Assembly (NCBI GenBank): GCA_013397845.1
Contig: VZTG01009275.1
Coordinates: 307,329-371,328, forward strand
Direction of reading: 5' to 3'
DNA: 64,000 bases
Source: Melanocharis versteri
Lineage: Eukaryota > Chordata > Aves > Passeriformes > Melanocharitidae
Both the position numbers and the translations under genes were made by a program. The notes beneath the pieces are model-generated. The model worked only from the letters and a program-made list of their open reading frames with translations. It had not been told where the DNA came from and did no database searches. This document shows positions 46,401 through 56,849 of the stretch, piece by piece (within the stretch, counting starts at the first letter, position 1; each line of letters begins with the position of its first letter).

Positions 46401-49400
46401 AAAAAAAAAGTAAGATTCCACATTGTTTCTATTAGCACGTACCACAATCTTTCCACTCCTCCCTCTCATTATAAAACAAAGGGGCAAGAAGCTAAAGAAA
46501 TGAAAAAATCCTCAATTAGCCATGGAATATGCATTAGTCCTAAGAAACAACGCAGCGCTCCAAAGGTACAGGATGAACTCTATTCCTTTCACGTGGAGCT
46601 GCTCACATCACTTTCTTTTCTGCTTCCTCTACTTGCACTTCATCCAAATCTAGATCCTACTCTTGGAAAAATACAGCCCACACACTGAAAGGGAGATTCG
46701 CTGGAGTCACTTAAGTTACCACAGCTGAATAAGATATCTAGCTATTTTACAATACCAGATTTGTTTTTCCCCAGGTTACACACACCTTCCATAAGCAAGG
46801 GTTTGTCTGATTGCACCCAGGGGCGAAAAGGAACAGTCACTAATTACCCATCTCAATTAATCCCTCCAGAAAAACTAGGGCACCAGAGGAGCCAGGGAGT
46901 AGTCTGAAGCACGACATTTTCTCAACTGCTCTATGAGCAACTCTTTGTTAACAGTACTGTAATTTACCCCACCGCTACCTTCTCTCAGCATCAGACAGCT
47001 TATAATTTCAATTTTCACTGCTTATCCTTTATCATCTCAGCTATAATTCTAGAGCAGCCTCTCATTCACACAAGGAAAAATGTCTAATAAGCTGAAAATA
47101 ACCGCTATCGGTTTCTAGCGATGCATTTGAAACATCACACTGCAATAAAACAAGAAAACTGATAATAAAACCAAACTGAGGTAGTGAGAAACAGGCATCA
47201 CTACCCTCATTCCTGCCCGTGCTCCTTGGAGTTAATCATTACCATTCCAGCCAGGCACAGCCATTAGGTCCATCACGGGAATTACACGCATGAACTGAGC
47301 CGATTGAACCGGCTTCACGCTGCTCACGCTCAATTACATTAAAATGCAGCTCAGCCTTCTCTGCAGCTCTGGCCTGGAACAAACCAGGAGCACCTGGGAT
47401 GGCTGCAGCTCCAAATCCTACTCTGAAATCCTGGGCTGTAGCAAGAGGAACGGGGCTCCTCCTCACATGGTTCATCCCTACCCTATTTTCAAGAGTTCAA
47501 AGTTAATAAAAACCAGAAGAATGCTTTGACGTGAGGATAAATAATGCAGCTAAGACAGTTTCTCACAGCCCTGCATCTGCAGGATAATTTTGCAAGCACA
47601 AAGAAATTAATTTAGAAGTCACATTTTTAAGACTGATGTGTTCATAATTAACCTTAACCATGCCGACCCATTAAGTGACGATTACAAATCGCTCATGTCT
47701 CCTCTACATACCAAAAAAACAAGTACCAACCAACCACTGTAGAAAGTCTGGAATAATTGCTAAACGCTGGTTCTATCCCAGAAGAATAATACCATTCTCC
47801 AAGTGGGAAAATCAGAAAAAATATTGTCTCAGACCGGACTCACTAGCCAATTTTCCTCAAACAAAGAAGTTTCCATGCTACACCCTTAGAGTCAACACTC
47901 TCTAATTTGCCAGAGGAGAGAGAGCTCAAACCACTAAAGTACATGACTTAAAAGCCTTAATCCCCAATACAGGATGCCCCAACCCTTAAGAAAACACTTT
48001 AATAATATTGTTATCACCAGCTGTGATCACAGTGTTGTTTCATCACTTACTTGTCCAGAGTTTCATCTAAGGTCTCATACGAGTTCTTGTAGCACTCTAT
48101 TCTTTTCATGAAGTCTTCTGTTGCTTCATCATTACTGCAATCAACATAGTCAGGACTACCCAGCTTCACTTGCTGTTTAAAATAAAACCAGGAGAATAGT
48201 ATTTAAATTTCCTTCCTTTCTTCATGGATGTTTAAAGAAATAGGGAGTGGGAGAACACAACAAAAAGTTTTGTCTGCAACTTCATTAAAATACACGTAAT
48301 GCAAAAAAAAATATTCTTCAGAGAATTAAACTTCTGAGCTAGTAACATTCACATGGAGAGGGAAAAAAATGAAATCTTTTCCATTAATGAGAGCTAACGT
48401 GGGGTTTTTGCTATGGGAAGTGCTTATAATGTACTTCCAAAAATACTGAGCTACTTTAAACCTCCCAATGTCAAGCCATTAAAGCAAACTTTCCTTTACT
48501 CACCACAATGTTTGCAGCAATGACCTCGGGATCGACACATACAGACTCCACAAAAAAAGTCTTCAGTCCAAACGGGAGCCACATGAACAGAAGGGAGGAA
48601 GAAGGAAGATGCATGAAAACACCTCTGGGTACTAACACACATGAACAGCATGTTGCCCACTTCCATGCCAAGGCCTTTTTCCCTCCATTTACTCAGAAAG
48701 CTTCTCCAGACCCTCTCATCAGAAATTCCTGGCTCACCATTCCATAATGCATCATGCTCTGTGCTCTTTCCCCCAACAATGCTTGCAAGTGGAAAATTTT
48801 TGCAGTAGAAGAAACGTAGGATGGAAGAGGAAGAAATGAATGCAGAGGATGCAGTTCAGCCCCACAAACAGTAACTAATGCTTCTGAAATAACACTTTAG
48901 AAGCCTGGCAGCCAATGGAGTAGCCTCACTTAAAAAGAGGTGTGTGTTCTGCTGTGTCAAAAGCTTATGGAGATTAAGTTTAGAGGAAATGAAAGATGAC
49001 TGGAGAACAGATAAATGTAAAACCAGAAGGCAGAAAGCCACGAAGTTTTTGGTTTGTACAGAGCTAACACAGAATCCCCTTCGTGTTTCTGCAGCAAAGA
49101 TCTGCATGAAGATCCATATTTTAAATGTTCTTTCTGGCACCGCACTCATGACCACAGGTCCAGGATGACAGAATTGAAGCTGTAGCACAAAATAGCTCAG
49201 CTCCAAACAGTACAAACACTAAAGATGAGAAAAACAAGGACTGAATGACTTCTAATCACAAACAATGCTTAGGAACACAAAACACATTATTGATTAAACA
49301 TCCAGGAAGGATGTGGCTTGTGCTAGTGCACTTAGAGCACAGATAAGGACAAAACTATCACTGCCTTACTTGGCCAGGCATTAGCTCAGAACTGCTTTGC

Positions 49401-52400
49401 TTTGACTCACCTTATATCCATTTTCTTCACCAAATTTATAAATAGTTTCTCTACGTTCTCGAGTTGTGTTTGTAGCATCAAAGACCTAGGAACAATTAAA
49501 GGGAGAGAGAGAAAGGAGTTTAAAAAGCAGCATAGCCTGTGGAAAGCACTGTGTTAGTAACAACAAATATATATGGGTTCAAAGATCCTTGGTGTGAAGG
49601 AAAGCAATGGAAACGTTTCCCTCTATCCCAATACCTCAACATGCTCAACAGGAAAACAAAGACATTCCTACTTTACACATACTATTTTCTAAATACTAAA
49701 AATCAGTCATATTTTGAAAGCACTACTAGCAGAACTCTGGATTTGGAAAAGGAAGTAAGAATTTAAACCTAGCACATAGTACAGGAGAGAATCTTCCTCC
49801 TGGCCCATTATCAGCATTAAATAGTAATGCATCAGTTTTTTTGTGAACTTATGCTACAGAAAAAAGATGCTGCAATTCAATCTGCTGTTCAAAACGCAAG
49901 TGTAAAACTTAAGGACAAAAGATTTGCAAGAGTTTTAAATCCTGTCCATGAATAACACGATCAATGCAGCCACTTTTCTAGGAACTCAGTTTAGCTCTGA
50001 ACACATCAGTGTTTTACTAAGGTATGAAGTTTGCCAAAGCTTAACTTTTACCTCATGCATCCAGCAGAACTTATATAGTTAATGGTTTTCCCTGATAAGC
50101 CAATAAAAACCCCAGAGTTGTCAGTAGTCTTAAGAAAAAGAAATTAATCTGAGTACACAATGCCAATAGCCGAGCAGTTGACGCTTCGCATCCCATTATT
50201 AAATACTCAGGTGTGAATCAACTTATTAAGAGTTTCTCCTGCTCTCTTCGGACATTTCTCATGCCAGTAACAACTGCCAAGCAATACAGAGGACACTTTT
50301 TGTTCAGCAAGTCTTTACCTTCCACTTGGAACACTACCAAATAGATATGCAAGCAGAAGGACAGATGTGTTTAATTGTACACCGTGGAGCACTATCCTAG
50401 AGTAATGTGGAGAGAAAGTGGACTTTTTTCTTGCTATTGGAATTACTCAGGCTGTGTATTATCTAGCAGACACACAGTGTTTAGTGCATCTCAAGAAGGT
50501 GTCTCAACAAGGAACTTACAGCCACGTGCCCGTTCTCTTCACTGAGGTACTGCCGGACATCGTTCAGCGCTGCTAAGGCACACTGTCTTCAGAAGGAAAG
50601 AATCAAAGTCAAATGCTAGTTAAAGGCATTTTGTTAATGCACTTGTGAGCAAAGTGCCCTGCAAATGTTAGATAATCTACCTCAAAAACACAGAAAAAAA
50701 CACTCCCTCCAAACATGGGAAAGAAAACAACAGAGGTCAGCCGAGCTACACCAAAGAAATGTGGCCGTGTCACCTTGCTCCTCTGTGTCACTGACACAGC
50801 TACACAGGTCCACACAACACCCACCAACTTTGCTGACCAGGATACACTTCCACTGATCTAAAATAGCATCACTGAATCACCCCTGCAACTGTATGCTTTT
50901 CCCAGTTACCTATGCACACATACTTGCTTCTTAATTTGATTCTCAAAAAGCAAAAAAGTAAATAAAATAAACCAACTTAAGGCCTTTATCGTGTGGCACT
51001 AAGTTAAAGTGGAGAGACAACTGCTTTTCAGTAATCTACTTACTCTCTTTTGAGCTATTGCGTTAAAATTGCTTATGTGAAAAAATTTTGTTAAAACAGA
51101 GAGCAAAACAAAGATAGCATCAAATACTAGCAACTGAGGAGAAAATATCATCCCCCTGCAGTCACCAACCCAGTGTAATTAGTACTGGAGACAGCTGAGG
51201 ACACAAACACCAAAATCCCCACCCTGCCACACTTTACACTTGTGTTAAATCTGGACAAGAACACATTAATATGCAACTTTCCTACGTCCCCAGCATTAGC
51301 AATCATTTCGAAGTCCATTATGATTCCTAACACATCAGTAATGCTGGAGGGCAACATTGTACACGATTTACTTGTTAGCAGAACAAAGCCCCATTTATCC
51401 CCAGTAAGTACAGCCTCTTTGCAGTACCAACATAAAAGCCTGCCCATTTCAACAGCCCTTCCCTGTATTACTCCTCGATTTTGACTTCCAGACTGAAATT
51501 CATAACTCCTCAATTTACCACCTTCTGCAAGCACAGCTTTATCTTGGAAGAGAAATGAAGGCTTTCCAATCCTGACAGTATTTCCACATTAGCACAGTTA
51601 ACAGATGTCAGGAGCTGAGATTCATCGCCCAGGTCTTCACTGAATAAATACAAACCCTCTTTGCTCACTGCTAACCAGGCAGATTATCTCCCACAGCCCA
51701 TTTCGTGCTACATCCCTCACCATTTAGCCTAATAGGTGACACAGAGGCACATTAAAAGGTTTGGCTCTACCTGTAAGCAGAAGGTAGGGGCTTGCAAGGC
51801 TAATGCACCTCATAACTGCTCTTTATCCCCAAGGATTGGGAGGTTCTTATGCAAGCTGCTCTCCTTTGGCTTTAGCAACACTCAGTGCTGCTGAGAGGGG
51901 GAAAAAGGGAAGAGAGAGAGAGAACAAAGCAAGGGACAGCCACAAAAGAAAGTCCAGACAACAGGGAAGTCCAGACATTTTTGATGCATAAGGTGAAGCT
52001 GAATTAAGAACAAGACAGCCCATATTTTAAGTAGCCTAAATAAATATTATTTCCATCGGTCTCAAATTTCTCATTTCCTTCTCATTTTCCTTCTCATTTC
52101 ATATTGCACGCTCTAAGTGCTTCCCTGAACACACTAAAAAGTACAGTGAATGCTGAAGAAAATCAAAAGGCCTCCTCATCTGATCTCCTCTAGGGAAGAA
52201 GCAGCTCCCTCTTGCTCTGACCTTTCTCCTCATCTACCCTTTCTTCTCAAGGTCTGTCCCTACATTAAAGCACAGCCTCTTTCCAGGCAGGAGCAGAGAT
52301 TCAAATGCTTCATCTGGACACAGAAGTTCACTCTGGTTCTCTCCTTGCTTTGCACAGCACTAGCAAAACATGGCAATTTTTGAGGCAGTGCTTTGACTGA

Positions 52401-55400
52401 CTGAATGAAGCACCTGCACAGTGGCCAAAAACACAACTTCAGGGAGAAAATTATCGTGTTTGATTCTCACTCATTTAAACAGATAATGACTAACACATTC
52501 AAAGGGCTCCACATGAACAATTTCACAATGCAAATCAAAAAGAAAAGCAGTTATGTGGGTTTTTTTTCTTCATGAACCAAACAAAAGCTCTAAAATAGGA
52601 TTTTAGGAATTATGCGGCAGAAAGAGTCACATCTATTAGCTGATACCTTACAAAAAGGTAGGGGAAGTTATAACTATCTGTTAAAATAGTTTTTGAGTGA
52701 AAATACCCTGGAATATCTACAGGAATAGCAGTAGTCACATCCTACTGAAAGGTGAAAAGGAATCAAGAAGGATTCTCTCCATTTTTGATGCTTGAGATGA
52801 AACAATCAAGAAAGAAAGACCCCCAAATTTTAATCAGCCTAAAGAAATCCCTCTTCCACCTTCTCTGGAATGTCTTTTCCTGCAGTCTCTCTAAGGGTCT
52901 TCTTGAGCACACAAAAATGCAACTTCAAGCCATCTCTAAGAGCCAATTACACAGGATATCATTTTAATACGATTAGCGTGGTGTACCAACCACAATCAAA
53001 ACTTACTTCCTGATTTTCAAGCCTTCTTCATTGTCAGGCAGGAAGAATTCAAAGGATTTATACTTTTTCACCAAATCTCGACGATACTGACCGACATTAA
53101 ATTCTGCCAAGAGAAACCAGCATTAGCAGGAGCCAGCAACAGTCACGTGAAAAGGACAAAAGTTATCACTACTTTGAAACCAAACTTCCTGCAAGGATAG
53201 AATAACTTGGCCTGTAAGAAGTCAGTGTATCATACTTCTTTTTCTGCTTTGTGGGGTTTAAACTAGAAACACAGCAATAAGTCTTGGAAATAGCTAAAGA
53301 GCATTTGGGCTGCAGTCACTCCACTTCAGTGGTCATACTGTAGTGCCTTTGTCTGTCAGTTTGCCTGGGCAACAAAAAGAAATTATTTTCCTCCTTTTCA
53401 GAGGTTACTGAAAGTCTATGAAGGACTACTAATGATTAGTAGTATTAATAATAATTAATAATAATTATTATTAGCTTTTTCTTCTATGTATCTGTACAGT
53501 GAAACAGTATTCAGATAGCACCTCCCAAAACTTACAGCTCTTATTCAAGCAAGGCAGAGCTCTAAATAGAACTAAACAATCTTGCTTTAGGTAAACAAAA
53601 CTTAAAATTCCATTAGTGGAAACATTTTTTCAGAACCCTGCTCAAATATTTCTATTCCTTTAGGATTAGTATTTCACAACCCTTGCTCAACTTACTGGGA
53701 AAAAAAAAAGTAAAATTGTTAAAACAAAAAAAAAAATCATTTAAAAATCATCCTAAGTATGGAGCATAATCTCACTGTGATCTCATAATAGGTCAAAAAA
53801 CACCTATTCCTTATCTGGGCAAAGGTGAAAAAGGTCCATGGCCAAACATGTGTCACAATATCAGGTATGGGATCATGGCAAGGCAGTTCTGCTTTGCCTC
53901 AGAGCAGAATGACACTGAACCCTAATTAATTTAATTCAATGGCTCTGAAAGCAGGTCCCTGAAATGCAATTAATGTTTAAGTTGCTTCAGACCTACAGGT
54001 TTTTTCTGTTGAACTGCAAAGCTTTTGGGTTTAGTTTTTTTTAACATTAAACCACACTGAAGTATTCTGTTTGAGATGCTGCCAAGGTACAACTCTATTT
54101 GCCAGACTTCATTTCTGGAAAGAGGAAAAGAAGCAGTAGAGACAATTATAAAGTTGCAGTTAAGAAAAAAGACATAAAATAAAAGAGCTCAAGAACCAGC
54201 TGCTGTATAGAGATTGTTGTTGGGATTAGAGGCAGAAGAAAAAGGTATAAAAGTTATTTTTCTCCCCAAAAGTCAGGTTTTGTTGGAGCTCAGCAGTGTT
54301 GATGGAATTTTTCATGACGTGGATTACACAACAATCCAGGTGATTCTGTGATGGTTTTAATGAGCACTGGCCACAGTGGCTACATGAAAAGCTGGGTTCT
54401 TGTAAGAAAAACAGAAGGTGCAAGAAGTTCAGATGGTCAGTGCTGTCAGACAAAAACCCTTTAATCAAAAATAATGAATTCCATGAGAAGGAATAGTTAC
54501 TGCCAGAGGGTCACACAAAGCAGAGGAAAAAGTGCTATCTAGTGGGACAATCTTCAGCCTTTATTCTTCGCATCCACACCCATGGAAAAGTTTCCCAAAG
54601 CTAACTGGTATCACAACCACAACTATTCAAAAAAAGCTTCCAAGGCTTAGTATCTAAAAACCACATTGCAACACAATTCTATTCAGACATCTAACTGACC
54701 TCATTTCCTTCAAAAAGCGCAGACAAAAGTCCTCTGTACTTTTAACCATTTCAAATTCTAAACAACAGAGGATTTTGGAAGGAAGAAAGCACAGAAATGA
54801 CAACTGAAATGATTCAACCATCACCAAGCCTGGGCCATTTACCTTCACCTTCTGTTCCTGAACTCTCCAGCTTGCTCAATATTACATGAAAAGATGACAT
54901 TTATCTTTTCTCTGGTTTACATAACCTTGTAATTTGAACCATCTGTCTCCGAGAACAAGAACTCTTGCTAAATTAAGCACACACTAATTTTAACACATTA
55001 AGAGCCAAAGGGTAGCAGATGTTAGGGCTACTTGATAGTGATCCTGTATCAGTTCAGTCCCACCAACTGGAGGAATTGGGGAAAATGTCATCTATTCCCT
55101 CAGCCAGGCAGTGAGGTGTTTCACGTTGACTTCAACCTCAGTTAAATCGCATCACCGAAGACACAAACAGAAAGGCTCTGTGGTTTTCTGAGAAAATCCC
55201 AAGCCACCCTTTCTAACAAAGACAAACAATAACCAGCAGCCCAGGACAGAAGCTCATATGGCAACTTTATGTTGCATATTTTCGTGAAATCAGGCAGGAA
55301 TGCTCTACCTGTTTTTCATTAAGCACAAGTGTGTGAGTTTTCTGATGTGCTGCTCACAGTAGCCCACGGAATTTTTCCTACAGCTGAGCCAAACCCCACC

Positions 55401-56849
55401 TACAGTAAAATTAGTATTTGGGATATATTCAACCAAGCATGAGCCAGATGTGGATAAAGTCTTGTCTGTTGTCCAGTACTGGACTTCTGATTGTCAAAGT
55501 TCACAGAGTGAAGTGCTCAAACTCAATGACATTTATACAGAACACATCTCATAAATTTAAGTTACATGTGTATCTAACATACAAGTATTTTGTCACCTTG
55601 GATGAACTACTTTTGTTCTGATTGTTATTCCATTTCAGCCTAATGGATAAAACTGAACTCTGAACTAGCTGATACTGGTCATCAGAAGCGTTAAACCATC
55701 TGAAAACAGTCAAAATCTAGTGATATTTAAATCCTGTAAACTCTCATACTTAAACAATGTCATACATCCCTATAATATCTCTTCTAAATAAAGCACATTA
55801 TACAAGTTTCTAAAAGCTTAAGAAAACGCCAACACAAAAAGCTTTATCCTAGAATCAAAAGGCAGTTTAAATATAGGCCAGAACTTTTCATCTTGACTTC
55901 TTAGAGCTACTAGGAAATACATCTCTGAATATCCAGCCAAAACTCCACACTTCAGCATGATCTCATATGTTTAATGTCATTTAAATTATTAACTAGGCAT
56001 AAAGCTACTATTACTGCACTGGACACAAAATCACAGCACACAAAAAGTGTCCTGCTCTTCTACTGAGACAGAGGAGAAGGAAGGGGAGGTGGCTGCTCAG
56101 GACCCCAGATGGACTTAGGTCCTGTTTACTGGACCCACAAGATACCACAGGAGCCCAGCCAGGTCCCTGGCACAGCCAATCTGAGCCATTTCCTGCCCAA
56201 AACACACACACAAATCCTAGAGAGAGTGATAACAAGTGGTAATTGGCTGCCTCAGTCCTTGGGCTCTCAGTATTTGGACAAAGAACTGCAAGTCATTCCA
56301 CAAACACAAAGCAGTAGAGAATTGCAAGTAGCACAAAGTTCACAGAGAAAAAAAGATGGAGAAGTCAGGAAGCTTAACCCAGAAGTGCCGACTGCTCAAA
56401 TGATTGTAAACAACATTCCTTTTCACCCACATGAAGAAAGGAAGGGAAAGAAGGAAAAAATAAATAAACAAAAAAGGGCAGTGTTTAATGATAAGGGAAA
56501 AACGTTGATTTAGGCACCTGGCAGAACAAGGAGATAAAGGGACAGTCAATAGAACTTGATTAATTAACACTTAAACAGTAATGTGCCTGTATGTTATTGC
56601 TTAAAAATACATTAACAAAGCAGAAGGATTTTAAATAGTCAAACTTGGCAACAAAATTACTGGAAATGAGGTTTATAAACCACCTAACATTGTGCCCTGT
56701 CCTTCTAAGGTAAACGAAAGTAAATCCATCACCTTTCGTAGGCACTCCAATCCAATTTAAGTAGCGTGTCAGCTTCTTCGAGATGTAGGTTTTTCCTCTT
56801 GCTGGGAGACCCACCATGACAATCAGAGTAGGGCAATTGGTCATACATA
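31424..56849 (-). CDS. PFKFB4: 6-phosphofructo-2-kinase/fructose-2,6-bisphosphatase 4 (lacks exon 1)
   Basis: Bifunctional cytosolic enzyme that makes and degrades fructose-2,6-bisphosphate, the main activator of phosphofructokinase-1. Coding exons in transcript order: 56849-56733, 53103-53007, 50586-50520, 49485-49411, 48560-48504, 48172-48051, 46380-46173, 45631-45485, 44897-44793, 43140-43011, 42665-42603, 39532-39468, 31483-31424. All junctions are GT-AG and in phase. The 436 residues equal human PFKFB4 from residue 34 to its end (469 total). The kinase half has Walker A GLPARGKT and FDATNTTRERR. The phosphatase half has LCRHGESELN (phospho-His, about residue 257), GVCEEMTYEEI and VICHQAVMR. 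Isoform 4 rather than 3 or 2 is shown by CKVESIFLNVEAVNTHRD, FFVESVCVDPEVIAANIV and the short tail without an AMPK/PKA-type RRNSF site. Exon 1, with the start codon, is beyond 64000. Confidence 0.97.
32075..32130. repeat. 28-bp tandem duplication
   Basis: The unit tccctgaagagctggtaaca plus tcaagtgt occurs at 32075-32102 and again at 32103-32130, differing only in the last bases. It lies in the last PFKFB4 intron, about 600 bases upstream of the terminal exon in transcript order. Confidence 0.92.
36552..36603. repeat. 52-bp element, copy 1 (partner at 37759-37810)
   Basis: It shares 48 of 52 ungapped positions with 37759-37810, including agcttttgaaatt and cacagtcctctgag. Both copies have the same orientation in the last PFKFB4 intron. 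Flanks do not match. Confidence 0.9.
37759..37810. repeat. 52-bp element, copy 2 (partner at 36552-36603)
   Basis: Direct-repeat partner about 1.2 kb from copy 1, with four substitutions and no gaps. It is not a simple-sequence repeat. I do not recognise it as a known retroposon. Confidence 0.9.
39468..39532 (-). CDS. PFKFB4: PFKFB4 exon 13
   Basis: It encodes (G)CKVESIFLNVEAVNTHRDKP and E, phase 0 out. The THRD.P context is shared with PFKFB1, 2 and 4; CKVESIF favours 4. The next coding exon lies 7,984 bases downstream. Donor GTAAGA. Confidence 0.96.
41384..41424. repeat. A23 run with CAAAAA repeats
   Basis: Twenty-three consecutive A residues on the plus strand are followed by several caaaaa units. 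It may be the tail of an old retroposed sequence, but no element body is recognisable beside it. Confidence 0.8.
42603..42665 (-). CDS. PFKFB4: PFKFB4 exon 12
   Basis: A 63-bp exon giving (E)QLPYLKCPLHTVLKLTPVAY and one base of Gly. Identical in kind to the mammalian family. Donor GTAAGT. Confidence 0.97.
43011..43140 (-). CDS. PFKFB4: PFKFB4 exon 11: second phosphatase His
   Basis: It encodes [20 protein letters not shown], then [20 protein letters not shown] and KPA plus one base. VICHQAVMR carries the second active-site His. Human PFKFB4 shares [9 protein letters not shown]; PFKFB3 has Leu in place of the Met. Confidence 0.97.
44793..44897 (-). CDS. PFKFB4: PFKFB4 exon 10: phosphatase catalytic Glu
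   Basis: Thirty-five codons, GVCEEMTYEEIQENYPLEFA then LRDQDKYRYRYPKGE. The GVCEE block holds the acid/base Glu of the bisphosphatase, and DKYRYRYP lines the substrate site. Donor GTATGC. Confidence 0.97.
45485..45631 (-). CDS. PFKFB4: PFKFB4 exon 9: phosphatase domain
   Basis: Forty-nine codons, FAKSLAQFINEQNIKDLKVW then TSQMKRTIQTAEALGVPYEQ and WKVLNEIDA. Phase 0 on both sides; acceptor tttttcttccag, donor GTAAGT. Confidence 0.97.
46173..46380 (-). CDS. PFKFB4: PFKFB4 exon 8: domain junction and phosphatase RHG motif
   Basis: Sixty-nine codons, from DLSYIKIMDVGRSYLVNRVM through [20 protein letters not shown] to GRIGGDPGLSVRGKE. It joins the kinase to the histidine-phosphatase domain and carries the RHGE catalytic His. 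Donor GTACGT. Confidence 0.97.
48051..48172 (-). CDS. PFKFB4: PFKFB4 exon 7
   Basis: It encodes QVKLGSPDYVDCSNDEATED, then FMKRIECYKNSYETLDETLD and two bases of Lys. QVKLGSPDY holds the Lys of the kinase active site. Donor GTAAGT. Confidence 0.97.
48504..48560 (-). CDS. PFKFB4: PFKFB4 exon 6
   Basis: Nineteen codons, TFFVESVCVDPEVIAANIV, phase 0 on both sides. Human PFKFB4 reads TFFVESICVDPEVIAANIV; PFKFB3 differs at several of these positions, so this exon helps fix the isoform. Confidence 0.97.
49411..49485 (-). CDS. PFKFB4: PFKFB4 exon 5: kinase catalytic Asp segment
   Basis: Twenty-five codons, VFDATNTTRERRETIYKFGE then ENGYK. FDATNTTRERR is the strongly conserved Walker B-like block with the catalytic Asp. 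Phase 0 on both sides. Confidence 0.97.
50520..50586 (-). CDS. PFKFB4: PFKFB4 exon 4
   Basis: It encodes (K)QCALAALNDVRQYLSEENGH and VA, a helix of the kinase domain. Human reads QCALAALRDVRRFLSEEGGH. Donor GTAAGT. Confidence 0.96.
53007..53103 (-). CDS. PFKFB4: PFKFB4 exon 3: fructose-6-phosphate-binding region
   Basis: It encodes (E)FNVGQYRRDLVKKYKSFEFF, then LPDNEEGLKIR and two bases of Lys. The QYRRD context matches the substrate-binding segment of the kinase domain. Acceptor ttctcttggcag, donor GTAAGT. Confidence 0.97.
56733..56849 (-). CDS. PFKFB4: PFKFB4 exon 2: kinase P-loop
   Basis: It starts with two bases completing a Val codon, then CMTNCPTLIVMVGLPARGKT, YISKKLTRYLNWIGVPTK and one base. 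GLPARGKT is the ATP-binding Walker A loop. The in-frame ATG is internal in human PFKFB4 (residue 35), so it is not taken as the start here. Donor GTGATG. Confidence 0.97.

Larger units (their letters stand above)
39533..56732 (-). other. PFKFB4: Other PFKFB4 introns between exons 2 and 13
   Basis: The introns are 39533-42602, 42666-43010, 43141-44792, 44898-45484, 45632-46172, 46381-48050, 48173-48503, 48561-49410, 49486-50519, 50587-53006 and 53104-56732. They hold an A23 run with (CAAAAA)n at 41384-41424 and an AAT/ATT-rich patch near 53443-53473. I see no other gene or identifiable element. Confidence 0.7.

Noticed and set aside
56731..56844. ATG at MTNCPTL as the PFKFB4 start codon
   Set aside because: Two upstream codons (V, C) match human residues 33-34 across a good splice acceptor, so the Met is internal.
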